Source: Chloroflexota bacterium | GTDB taxonomy: Bacteria; Chloroflexota; UBA6077; JACQUR01 | Direction of reading: 5' to 3' | Length of the DNA stretch: 6,705 bases | Assembly: GCA_016210245.1 (NCBI GenBank) | Contig: JACQUR010000019.1 | Coordinates: 1-6,705, forward strand | Shown: positions 1-5,759 of the stretch, piece after piece | Layout of the letters: each line of letters begins with the position of its first letter | How positions within the stretch are numbered: position 1 is the stretch's first letter | Made by a program: the position numbers and the translations under genes | The notes under the pieces: model-generated | Told to the model about the DNA's origin: nothing | Seen by the model: only the letters and a program-made list of their open reading frames with translations | Database searches by the model: none

Positions 1-90
1 CTCCCAGGCAGGCCCATGCTCCCAGGCAGGCCCATGCTCCCAGGCAGGCCTACGCTCCCAGGCAGGCCAGCGCTCCCAGGCAGGCCAGCG
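1..90. repeat. 18-bp tandem repeat, five copies, probably continuing left of the window
   Basis: Five head-to-tail units of exactly 18 bp start at 1, 19, 37, 55 and 73. The first 14 bases, CTCCCAGGCAGGCC, are identical in all five. The last four vary in order: CATG, CATG, TACG, AGCG, AGCG. A sixth unit breaks off after CT at 91-92. The array begins at base 1, so it may be longer. It can be translated in frame with the gene that follows as repeated LPGRP plus one residue, but that gene has a strong ribosome binding site downstream of the array, so I treat the array as non-coding. Confidence 0.95.
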
Positions 91-123
91 CTTCGCCCGC
101 AAAAACGTGACGGGCACCCGGTC

Positions 124-130
124 AGGAGGT
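124..130 (+). promoter_or_regulatory. Shine-Dalgarno site fixing the GTG start of the cyclodeaminase gene
   Basis: AGGAGGT lies 8 nt upstream of the GTG at 139-141. It is nearly a full match to the anti-SD sequence. It decides the start against the open frame that runs back to an ATG at 16 inside the tandem repeat. No convincing -35/-10 pair is visible between the repeat and this site. Confidence 0.85.
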
Positions 131-138
131 GTACATTC

Positions 139-1227
139 GTGCTCTACCTCAGTAACGCCGACATGCAGTCGGTCCTCGACATGCGGGCCACGCTGGAAGC
201 GCTGCGCGCCGGATACGAGGACCTGGCATGCGGCGATGCGGCCTACATGCCGCGCATCGACCTGTTCGCCCCCACGGGGCGCCACGACGACTACTACGCC
301 TGGGGCAGCATGGCGGGCGTCTGCCGCTCGGCCGGCGTGCTGGCGGTGCGCATGAAGTCGGACGTGCTCTCCTGGCCTGATGGCAGGACCCAGGAGAAGT
401 ACTGCCTCGAGCCGGGGACGTACTGCGGCATCATCTTCCTGTTCAGCACCCAGAACGGCGAGCCGCTGGCGATGATGAACGATGGCTACGTCCAGCACCT
501 GCGGGTCGGCGCGTGCGCAGGTCTGGGCGCGGAGGCGCTCGCTCGGCCCGACGCCCGCGTGCTCGGCATGCTCGGTTCGGGTGGGATGGCCCGCACCTAC
601 CTGGAAGCTGTCGCCCTGGTGCGCCCGCTCCGAAGGGTCAAGGTCTTCAGCCCGACGCGCGCGCACCGCGAGCGCTACGCTGAGGAGATGGCCGAGCAGC
701 TCGGGCTCCAGATCGAGCCTGTGGACAGCGCCGAAGCAGCGGTGAGGGAGAGCGACATCGTCGCCACGGCTACCGACGCGATGGGCCCAACCTTCCGCGC
801 CGAGTGGGTCGAACCGGGCACCCACGTGACCTGCGTGACACGGCGGGAACTGGACCAGGCCATCGTCGAGCGCGCCGACCTGGTGGCGCAGCTCGGCATC
901 AATACCATTCCGCCCGAGCACCACGTGCCCGGGATGGAGTATCCCCAGAGTGGGGTGGGCTCCTACGTCGCCGGCCAGCCGGAGGAGCGGGCGCGGTTGC
1001 CCTGGGCGCACCACGTCGAGCACGGGCAGTACACTCACCTGGTCGACATCCAGGCCGGCCGAGCCCGAGGCCGGACGGACCCCGGGCAGATTACGCTCTT
1101 CATCAACACTGGCACCCAGGGGCTCCAGTTCGCGGCCGTGGCCGGCTGCGCTTACCGTCTCGCCCGCGCACGCGGTCTGGGGAGGCCGATGCCCATCGAG
1201 TGGTTCCTGCAAGCTATCCGCGACTGA
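139..1227 (+). CDS. Ornithine cyclodeaminase / mu-crystallin family NAD(P)-dependent protein
   Basis: This is a 362-residue cytoplasmic enzyme of the ornithine cyclodeaminase/mu-crystallin family. Members include ornithine cyclodeaminase, alanine dehydrogenase and ketimine or pyrroline-carboxylate reductases. It opens VLYLSNADMQSVLDM, the usual family start. Residues 66-73 include RMKSD, with the probable substrate-binding Lys73. LRVGACAG near 121-128 supplies the conserved Arg122. The Rossmann loop is GSGGMA at 146-151, followed by the family pattern VKVFSPT. RRELD at 235-239 matches the conserved active-site region after the nucleotide domain. The C-terminal TLFINTGTQGLQFAAVA segment and the ending EWFLQAIRD also fit. 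The GTG start is chosen for the AGGAGGT site; an ATG at 16 would add 41 residues made mostly of repeat-encoded LPGRP. Family length is usually 310-360. The family is secure. The substrate is not, because specificity differs widely among homologues. The ABC genes follow on the same strand. Confidence 0.88.
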   Translation: MLYLSNADMQSVLDMRATLEALRAGYEDLACGDAAYMPRIDLFAPTGRHDDYYAWGSMAGVCRSAGVLAVRMKSDVLSWPDGRTQEKYCLEPGTYCGIIFLFSTQNGEPLAMMNDGYVQHLRVGACAGLGAEALARPDARVLGMLGSGGMARTYLEAVALVRPLRRVKVFSPTRAHRERYAEEMAEQLGLQIEPVDSAEAAVRESDIVATATDAMGPTFRAEWVEPGTHVTCVTRRELDQAIVERADLVAQLGINTIPPEHHVPGMEYPQSGVGSYVAGQPEERARLPWAHHVEHGQYTHLVDIQAGRARGRTDPGQITLFINTGTQGLQFAAVAGCAYRLARARGLGRPMPIEWFLQAIRD

Positions 1228-1278
1228 GGCGGGAACCGCTCGACTGGTATGACCCTTGCACAGCCGGTGAGGCCGAAG

Positions 1279-2199
1279 ATGTCGAAGGGCCTCGTCGTTC
1301 GCACTCAGGACCTGACCAAGTACTACGGCCCCGTACGGGGAGTGGAAGGGGTACACCTTGCCGTGGCCGAGGGCGAGGTGTTCGGACTGCTCGGCCCCAA
1401 CGGGGCGGGCAAGACCACCATGCTCCGGCTGCTGCTGGGTTTCATTCGGCCCACGGCCGGCTCCGCCTCGGTCTTCGACCTGGACGCCTGGGCGGACGCG
1501 ACGGCCATCAAGGCCCGGGTGGCCTACCTCCCCTCCACCCCCAACCTCTACGGCGAGGCAAGCGGGCACGAGCTGCTGGACCTGCTGGGCCGCTTCCGCG
1601 GCGGGCTGGACCGATCGCGGTGCGAGGAACTGGCCGACCGCCTCCAGGTGGACCTGGCCCGGCCGGTGCAAGCGCTCTCGCGCGGGACGCGCCAGAAGCT
1701 GTCGCTGCTGCTGGCCTTCGCCCTGGATGCGCCACTGCTGGTGCTGGACGAGCCGAGCACCGGCCTCGACCCGCTGATGCAGTTCGAGGTGGTGGAGTTG
1801 ATGCGCGAGCAGCGGCGGCGGAGCGCCACCGTGCTGCTCGCCTCCCACAGCTTGCGGGAGGTGGAGCAGGTGTGCGACCGCGTGGCCATGCTGCGGGAGG
1901 GGCGGCTGCTCGCGGTGGAGGAGGTGGGCAAGCTCCGCTCCAAGATGGTCCGCCAGATGGAGGTCCTGCTGGAGCGCGCGCTGGACCCTGGCGAGCTGCA
2001 CCTGGACGGAGTGGCGGTGCTGGAGGCGAGCGGGCGACGGTTGCGGCTGGCGGTGCGCGGCCCGCTGGACGAGCTCATGTCCCTGCTGGCCGGCCACGGC
2101 ATCCGCGACCTGACCTGCGCCGCCCCGGACCTCCAGGAGGTCTTCCTCCACTACTACCGCCAGGCTGTCGACGAGCAGCCCGTGCCGCTAACGCCATGA
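1279..2199 (+). CDS. ABC-2 type transporter, ATP-binding subunit
   Basis: This nucleotide-binding subunit has 306 residues from this start and powers the membrane partner encoded next. It shows Walker A GPNGAGKTT (39-47), an ABC signature in the variant form LSRGTRQK (133-140), Walker B LLVLDEP followed by the D-loop STGLD (153-164), and the switch His190 in ASHS. The Q-loop position reads YLPSTPNLYG, with Ser where Gln is usual; as I recall, ABC-2 ATPases of this BcrA-like group often read YLPSE. The C-terminal third, ending in APDLQEVFLHYY, is the accessory tail common in this group. I chose ATG 1279 because GGTGAGG lies 6 nt upstream. An in-frame ATG at 1249 would add ten unremarkable residues and has no well-spaced SD. 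The stop overlaps the permease start by ATGA, so the two are translationally coupled. The substrate cannot be inferred; drug, lipid or peptide export are the usual roles. Confidence 0.93.
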   Translation: MSKGLVVRTQDLTKYYGPVRGVEGVHLAVAEGEVFGLLGPNGAGKTTMLRLLLGFIRPTAGSASVFDLDAWADATAIKARVAYLPSTPNLYGEASGHELLDLLGRFRGGLDRSRCEELADRLQVDLARPVQALSRGTRQKLSLLLAFALDAPLLVLDEPSTGLDPLMQFEVVELMREQRRRSATVLLASHSLREVEQVCDRVAMLREGRLLAVEEVGKLRSKMVRQMEVLLERALDPGELHLDGVAVLEASGRRLRLAVRGPLDELMSLLAGHGIRDLTCAAPDLQEVFLHYYRQAVDEQPVPLTP

Positions 2200-3002
2200 G
2201 CCTCTCGCTGATCGGCTTCACCCTGCACACCCAGCGCCGCACGCTCGCGCTCTACGCCCTGGGCGTGCTGCTCTACGGGATGGCGATCGTGCTGCTCTTC
2301 CCGGGGCCGGCGGCGGCCGCCGCACCCGCGCAGGACGTGGAGGCGCTGCCCCGGGCGGTGCGGGTGGCGCTGGGCATCTCCACCCCGGCCAGCCTCGGTA
2401 CGATCCACGGGTGGGTGGCAGCCCAGTACCTCCAGGTGGTCTGGGTCGCCCTGCTGGGCGCCTTCGCCATCGGCTTCGGCAGCGCCGCCATCGCCCGCGA
2501 GCTGGAGACCGGCACGCTGGGGCTGCTGCTGGCCTCGCCCCTCTCGCGCACGACCATCCTGCTCAGCAAGGTGGCGGTGCTGGCCCTGGCGCTGCTGGGC
2601 CTGGTGGCTGCCACCCTGGTCGGCCTGGCCCTGGGCGGCCTGCTGGCCAGGGTGGCCGTGCCGCTGGAGCGCTTCCTGGGCGTGGCGCTGCTGGGCTTCG
2701 CCTTCTTCTTCGCCATCGGCGCCTACTCGGTCCTGCTCTCCGCGCTGGCCAACGAGCGGGGCACGGCGCTGGGACTGGCGGCCGGCATCACCGCACTGTT
2801 CTACCTGGCCAACTTCCTGGCCCTGTACTGGCCGCAGGCGGCCCTGCTGCGCTACGTCAGCCTGTTCAGCTTCTACCGCCCGCAGGAGCTGGTCCAGTCG
2901 GGGGTGGTGCCCTGGCTGGACGTGCTGGTGCTGGCCGGCCAGGCCGCGGCCTACCTGCTGATGGCGGCCAGCGTGGTGCGCGAACGCGATTTCATGGTGT
3001 AG
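2196..3002 (+). CDS. ABC-2 type transporter, membrane permease subunit
   Basis: This is a 268-residue integral membrane protein with six apparent helices, at about residues 17-36, 79-99, 122-149, 158-183, 188-210 and 239-262. Between helices 2 and 3, RELETGTLGLLLASPLSRTTILLSK is the hallmark ABC-2 coupling segment (ELE-x-GT-x-LLLxxPxSR). The loop after helix 1 (about residues 36-78) is Ala- and Pro-rich and probably extracytoplasmic. The ATG at 2196-2198 overlaps the ATPase stop at 2197-2199 and has no SD of its own, which fits translational coupling. A larger open frame runs in from 804, but its first 464 codons lie out of frame under the two preceding genes, are Gly/Pro/Arg-rich and are a shadow. 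The gene stops 9 bp before a long hairpin. Subunit type is secure; substrate is unknown. Confidence 0.92.
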   Translation: MSLSLIGFTLHTQRRTLALYALGVLLYGMAIVLLFPGPAAAAAPAQDVEALPRAVRVALGISTPASLGTIHGWVAAQYLQVVWVALLGAFAIGFGSAAIARELETGTLGLLLASPLSRTTILLSKVAVLALALLGLVAATLVGLALGGLLARVAVPLERFLGVALLGFAFFFAIGAYSVLLSALANERGTALGLAAGITALFYLANFLALYWPQAALLRYVSLFSFYRPQELVQSGVVPWLDVLVLAGQAAAYLLMAASVVRERDFMV

Positions 3003-3011
3003 CTTCCGGCG

Positions 3012-3068
3012 GGTTGGAGGTTGGAGGTTGAAGGTTGAAGGCTAACCTTCAACCTCCAACCTCCAACC
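3012..3068. terminator. Perfect 25-bp heptamer-repeat hairpin, likely bidirectional terminator
   Basis: The left arm (3012-3036) and right arm (3044-3068) are exact reverse complements over 25 bp around a 7-nt loop, GAAGGCT. Each arm is itself a tandem repeat of the heptamer GGTTGGA/GGTTGAA (left) or its complement (right), so the strands can also pair in shifted registers. It fills the space between two converging genes: 9 bp after the permease stop and directly touching the hydrolase stop at 3069-3071. The position suggests termination for both transcripts. Neither side has a T-tract, so intrinsic termination is inferred, not seen. Confidence 0.75.
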
Positions 3069-4457
3069 TCACGGCAGCGCTGGCAAGGCGCGTAACACCC
3101 GCTCGAGCTGGCAGCGCGGGCCGGGCTGGGCGCTGGGGGTTGGGTCGTAGCACGAGCCGCCTCCCAGCGCCTGTGGTCCGTAGGAGGTAAGCCCGCGGCG
3201 CTGGTCGAAGTAGGTGGACTCCACCCGCGGGCTCTCCGCGCTCCACACGCCCAGCCCCCGCACCTGGTTGAAGCCCAGCACAAAGCGGAGTTGCCGCAGT
3301 TCCTGCTCCAGGCGGCGATCGGGCTCCTCGGCCGCGTAGCGGCCGGGCAGGGCGCGAGAGGTGCCCAGTTCCTCCACAATGACCGGCAGGGTTCGCCCGC
3401 TGGGGCACGGCTCGGCGGTCACGTAGTCCAGGTCCCACTCGATGGGCATGTCGCCCTGGTACACGCGACTGACCCAGTCGTAGGCGTGCAGGGTGTAGGC
3501 GTCGACCGGGGCCTCGCAGTAGAGCCAGCGCGCCACGGCCGAGCGGATGTTCCATGGCTCCAGGTGGTTGACGCCCATGGTGCCGGGGAAGATGGGCGTG
3601 GCCGGGTCGAGGCGGCGGATCTCCTCGACCGCGGCGGTGATGAAGGGCATGAGGGCCGGCGGGTCCTGGGGCGTGTGCAGCTCGTTGCCCAGCTCCCAGG
3701 CGTAGATGATGTCCAGGGCGCCCCGCTCGCGCACGGTCGAGATCAGGTCGCGCACGAAGCTGAGGTAGGCGCCGCGCCAGGTGCGGGTGTAGAAGGGCAG
3801 CAGGAGCTGCTGGTAGCCGTCCATCCAGCCGGCGCTCTCGGCGGCCTCGCCTGGCACGGGGCGATGGTTGTTCACCAGCGCCACCAGCAGCTTCACCCCG
3901 CCGGCCCGGAAGATAGGCGCCATGGTGGCGATGTGCTGGCCGAGCTGGCGCCCGTTCCAGGGCTTGAGGGTGTTGTTGTCAGTGGCGAAGACGCGGATCA
4001 CACCCGCTCCGAGCCAGCGGGCATAGGCCACGTTCTCCTGGAAGGCGCGCGCCTGCTCGTGGAAGAGCGCGCCATGCATGTTGAGCAGGAGGAAGCGGCC
4101 GTTGAGCGGGGAGGCGGGCGGCTTCTGCCACAGCAGGGCCAGCTCCTCCAGCACGTCCCGCTGGCTGCCCGGGAGCGGGCGGAGCTGGCTGCGGGCGGCG
4201 CTGAACTGGCCGCCCGGCTCCGGGGCGGCGGAGGCGCCCGCGGGCAGGAGCAGCCCGAGCACGAGCAGGACAACCAGAGCGGCCTGCAGCCCCGTGGAGC
4301 CAGGCCTGGTGGGGCGGGCATGCCTGTCGGTGAGGCGGGCGTCGCTGCCCGCCCGTGGCCCGCCAGCGTGCATGGGCGGGCAGCGACGCCCGCCCCACCA
4401 GGACCGGCTCAGCCAGGGCGCCCACCGCGGTCGGTGCGGGCGCGGCCGGCGAGTCAT
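3069..4457 (-). CDS. Secreted clan GH-A glycoside hydrolase, GH5-like
   Basis: This is a 462-residue open frame encoding an exported retaining glycosidase. A hydrophobic stretch at about residues 57-73 (LQAALVVLLVLGLLLPA) followed by GASAA looks like a signal peptide cut near residue 78. The mature part shows TIM-barrel features of clan GH-A: WELGNEL at 255-261 with the proposed acid/base Glu259 after Asn258, and PVIVEELG at 358-365 with the proposed nucleophile Glu363, as in the EFG motif of GH5 enzymes. TLHAYDW (322-328) fits a conserved barrel strand. Beta-mannanase or beta-glucanase activity is plausible but not readable. The start is uncertain: ATG 4457 has no SD, and residues 19-51 are encoded by a GC-rich palindromic element, so the n-region before the signal helix is unusually long (about 56 residues). 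A second in-frame ATG (residue 29) lies inside the element. The gene follows the glycosyltransferase by 57 bp and is probably co-transcribed with it. Confidence 0.8.
   Translation of the reverse strand: MTRRPRPHRPRWAPWLSRSWWGGRRCPPMHAGGPRAGSDARLTDRHARPTRPGSTGLQAALVVLLVLGLLLPAGASAAPEPGGQFSAARSQLRPLPGSQRDVLEELALLWQKPPASPLNGRFLLLNMHGALFHEQARAFQENVAYARWLGAGVIRVFATDNNTLKPWNGRQLGQHIATMAPIFRAGGVKLLVALVNNHRPVPGEAAESAGWMDGYQQLLLPFYTRTWRGAYLSFVRDLISTVRERGALDIIYAWELGNELHTPQDPPALMPFITAAVEEIRRLDPATPIFPGTMGVNHLEPWNIRSAVARWLYCEAPVDAYTLHAYDWVSRVYQGDMPIEWDLDYVTAEPCPSGRTLPVIVEELGTSRALPGRYAAEEPDRRLEQELRQLRFVLGFNQVRGLGVWSAESPRVESTYFDQRRGLTSYGPQALGGGSCYDPTPSAQPGPRCQLERVLRALPALP
4305..4402. repeat. GC-rich palindromic element inside the hydrolase N-terminal coding region
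   Basis: A 21-bp arm at 4334-4354 is the exact reverse complement of 4374-4394, with a 19-nt spacer. An outer 15-bp segment at 4305-4319 (CCTGGTGGGGCGGGC) is the exact reverse complement of 4388-4402. The left half equals the complement of the right half plus 21 extra bases (4320-4340) that end in a second copy of GGCGGGC. The whole is an imperfect palindrome of about 98 bp. In the hydrolase frame it encodes about residues 19-51, between the start and the signal helix. It looks like a REP-like or mobile palindromic repeat, but only one copy is in view. Confidence 0.8.
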
Positions 4458-4514
4458 GCCGAGCAGCGGGTGGTGCGAGGCAGGCCAGCGTTCATCCGGA
4501 GGACCCGGCCGGTT

Positions 4515-5243
4515 CTATCGCGGGGCCACGCGGGCCTTGCGCTTGCGGGCGAGCGTGAGCCCCTCCAGGCCCACCAGCGCGCCGAGCACAGTGGGGAGAT
4601 CGCGCATGGTGCGGCGGAGGTGGCGCAGTAGCGGCTCGCCGTGGGAGTGGTAGACGGCCGCGCTGGGCTCGTAGGCGATCAGGTACCCCTGGGCCTGCAC
4701 CGTCCGCGCCCAGGCCAGGTCCTCGCCGCCGCCCACCTCCTCGTCGAAGGGAGTGGCCAGGCAGAGGCTGCGGCGGAAGGCGCTGTTGGCGTTGGAGAAG
4801 AGAGGGTTGTCGTGCTGCAGGCGCGACTCGCGCCGGGTCACGCCGCTCATCCACATCCCGACCAGCTCCAGGGGCGTGGCGTTGGGGCGGGGCATCTGGC
4901 GGCCGTACACGCCGGCCACGCGGGGATGGTCGAACGGCTGCAGCAAGCCCGCCAGCCACCGCCTGTCGGCCGGCAGCGAGTGGGCGCTCAGCGAGGCCAC
5001 GAAGGCGCCCCGAGCCGCCTGGATGCCGAGGTTCAGCGCGCCGCCGTAGGAGAAGCTCTCGGGTGGGATCTGGATGAGCTGGACCGGAAAGCGGCGGACG
5101 AGCTCGAGCGTGCCGTCGGTGGAGCCGGAGTCGACCACGATCACCTCGAGGGAGTCGGTGCCCACCTGGTCGAGCACGGCGGCGAGGGTCTCGCCGATGA
5201 AGCGGGCCTCGTTCTTGGCGCGGATGACCACGGAAACCTGCAC
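4515..5243 (-). CDS. Family 2 glycosyltransferase (GT-A fold)
   Basis: This 242-residue cytoplasmic or membrane-associated transferase probably moves a nucleotide-activated sugar to a growing glycan. It opens VSVVIRAKNEARFIGETL, the standard GT2 start. VIVVDSGSTDGT (34-45) is the nucleotide-binding strand and loop. FSYGGALNLGIQAARG (63-78) is typical of the rhamnosyltransferase-like branch. The metal-binding DXD position reads LSAHSLP; as I recall, SAH is the usual form in this branch rather than a loss. GGGEDLAWA (172-180) carries the likely catalytic base Glu175-Asp176. No long hydrophobic helix is present, only a basic C-terminus. The start is GTG 5241-5243, set by GGAGGT 6 nt upstream. 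It heads a two-gene minus-strand unit with the secreted hydrolase, which suggests extracellular or surface polysaccharide metabolism. Donor and acceptor are unknown. Confidence 0.9.
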   Translation of the reverse strand: MQVSVVIRAKNEARFIGETLAAVLDQVGTDSLEVIVVDSGSTDGTLELVRRFPVQLIQIPPESFSYGGALNLGIQAARGAFVASLSAHSLPADRRWLAGLLQPFDHPRVAGVYGRQMPRPNATPLELVGMWMSGVTRRESRLQHDNPLFSNANSAFRRSLCLATPFDEEVGGGEDLAWARTVQAQGYLIAYEPSAAVYHSHGEPLLRHLRRTMRDLPTVLGALVGLEGLTLARKRKARVAPR

Positions 5244-5284
5244 GATCCTACCTCCCTCCCCGGGCTAGAGCGGGGCCTCGGGGC

Positions 5285-5313
5285 ATTGTAACTGGCGGCT
5301 CAGGCGGCGGCAA
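5285..5313 (-). promoter_or_regulatory. Promoter for the glycosyltransferase-hydrolase unit
   Basis: On the minus strand, TTGCCG (5308-5313) and TACAAT (5285-5290) are separated by 17 bp. They match the sigma-70 consensus at 4 and 5 of 6 positions. Predicted transcription would begin near 5278, giving a leader of about 35 nt that contains the GGAGGT site at 5250-5255. Confidence 0.6.
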
Positions 5314-5320
5314 GGTGCGG

Positions 5321-5350
5321 TTGACGGCCTCTGCAAGGGGTACCTATAAT
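5321..5350 (+). promoter_or_regulatory. Promoter for tRNA-His (and probably tRNA-Arg)
   Basis: TTGACG (5321-5326) and a perfect TATAAT (5345-5350) are separated by 18 bp. Transcription should start near 5357, about 58 nt before the mature tRNA-His end. Its -35 box is only 7 bp from the -35 box of the opposing glycosyltransferase promoter, so the two are back to back. Confidence 0.75.
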
Positions 5351-5358
5351 GTGGCGTA

Positions 5359-5410
5359 GCACCTGCGCCGGGGCTCAGCGTTTTGGGCTGGCCGGCGAAG
5401 GCGCCGGTGC
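5359..5410 (+). other. Structured 5' leader upstream of tRNA-His
   Basis: Bases 5359-5369 pair with 5400-5410: five pairs, one T/C mismatch, five more pairs (GCACC-T-GCGCC with GGCGC-C-GGTGC). The enclosed bases can form a smaller stem, CAGC with GCTG, extended by GGC/GCC across a bulge. The fold starts at the predicted transcript end and finishes 4 nt before the tRNA. Its role is unknown; protection of the precursor, a processing signal or chance in GC-rich DNA are all possible. Confidence 0.5.
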
Positions 5411-5414
5411 GCGT

Positions 5415-5489
5415 GGTGGGCGTAGCTCAGCCGGTTAGAGCTCCAGGTTGTGGCCCTGGAGGTCGTGGGTTCGAACCCCATCGCTCACC
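5415..5489 (+). tRNA. tRNA-His (anticodon GUG)
   Basis: A full cloverleaf folds. The acceptor 5416-5422 pairs with 5482-5488 with one G-U pair, the D-stem is GCTC/GAGC, and the anticodon stem CCAGG/CCTGG encloses loop TTGTGGC with anticodon GTG at 5450-5452. The T-stem is GTGGG/CCCAT around TTCGAAC. The extra G at 5415 opposite C73 at 5489 is the histidine identity pair (G-1:C73). The CCA tail is not encoded; CCT follows. Confidence 0.96.
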
Positions 5490-5512
5490 CCTTGCGTGGG
5501 GGCTACGGTTCG

Positions 5513-5541
5513 GGGGCTGGTGTCCAGAGATCTTCAGCCCC
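5513..5541 (+). terminator. Hairpin between tRNA-His and tRNA-Arg, possible weak terminator or processing site
   Basis: GGGGCTG (5513-5519) pairs with CAGCCCC (5535-5541) around a 15-nt loop that contains the palindrome AGATCT. A short T-run (TTTT at 5555-5558) lies downstream, but not directly after the stem. No good promoter is visible before tRNA-Arg, so read-through and processing seem likelier than full termination. Confidence 0.4.
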
Positions 5542-5586
5542 GATCCCTGACCCCTTTTCCCTCACCCCCAGTAGAGTCCAAGCGCT

Positions 5587-5660
5587 GGCCCCGTAGCTCA
5601 GTTGGATAGAGCGGCTGGCTTCGAACCAGTAGGTCGGGAGTTCGAATCTCTCCGGGGTCA
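5587..5660 (+). tRNA. tRNA-Arg (anticodon UCG)
   Basis: The acceptor GGCCCCG (5587-5593) pairs with CGGGGTC (5653-5659) with one G-U pair. The D-stem is GCTC/GAGC. The anticodon stem GCTGG/CCAGT encloses CTTCGAA, giving anticodon TCG at 5621-5623, which reads CGA and related arginine codons. The T-arm is GGGAG around TTCGAAT with CTCTC. The discriminator is A at 5660 and CCA is not encoded. It sits 97 bp after tRNA-His and probably shares its transcript. Confidence 0.95.
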
Positions 5661-5702
5661 CCCTCCGCATCCTCCGCTCGTCCTGGCCTGTCGCAAGAGC
5701 TC

Positions 5703-5758
5703 GCGCCTCCGCGTCCCTGTGTCCCGCCGTCCCCGTGTCCCTGCGTCTCCGCGTCCCT
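5703..5758. repeat. 8-bp tandem repeat array (GYGTCCCT-like), pyrimidine-rich
   Basis: Six consecutive octamers start at 5711: GCGTCCCT, GTGTCCCG, CCGTCCCC, GTGTCCCT, GCGTCTCC and GCGTCCCT. A degenerate earlier unit, GCGCCTCC, lies at 5703-5710. The array ends 1 bp before the methyltransferase stop codon and fills the space between the converging tRNA-Arg and methyltransferase genes. No T-tract or long hairpin accompanies it. Confidence 0.75.
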
Positions 5759-5759
5759 C

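Noticed and set aside
1..90. CRISPR array
   Set aside because: The 18-bp units are directly adjacent with no spacers, so this is a simple tandem repeat.
16..138. N-terminal extension of the cyclodeaminase with LPGRP repeats
   Set aside because: The family start VLYLSNAD coincides with a GTG preceded by AGGAGGT at 8 nt. The extension is repeat-encoded and has no SD of its own.
804..2195. A 732-residue fusion frame running into the permease
   Set aside because: The part before 2196 lies out of frame under the cyclodeaminase and ATPase genes, is rich in Gly, Pro and Arg, and has no domain signal. Only the permease part is real.
4478..4490. A 13-bp match (AGGCAGGCCAGCG) to the tandem repeat at 60-72 and 78-90
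   Set aside because: In a GC-rich 6.7-kb window one 13-bp match is close to chance, and the flanks do not continue the repeat.
3291..4631. 446-residue plus-strand open frame opposite the hydrolase
   Set aside because: It is an antisense shadow of GC-rich coding DNA, full of low-complexity Gly/Ala/Arg/His segments. The minus-strand frame carries the GH-A active-site motifs.
4980..5010. Loss of the DXD motif in the glycosyltransferase (Ser-Ala-His instead)
   Set aside because: As I recall, this SAH form is typical of this GT2 branch, and the catalytic Glu-Asp is intact, so it is not evidence of inactivation.
4641..5291. 216-residue plus-strand open frame opposite the glycosyltransferase
   Set aside because: It is an antisense shadow; the GT2 motifs are all on the minus strand.
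5542..5586. A separate promoter for tRNA-Arg (CTGACC and TAGAGT)
   Set aside because: Spacing is 19 bp, the -35 match is poor, and the start would fall almost on the mature tRNA end. Read-through from the tRNA-His promoter is more likely.
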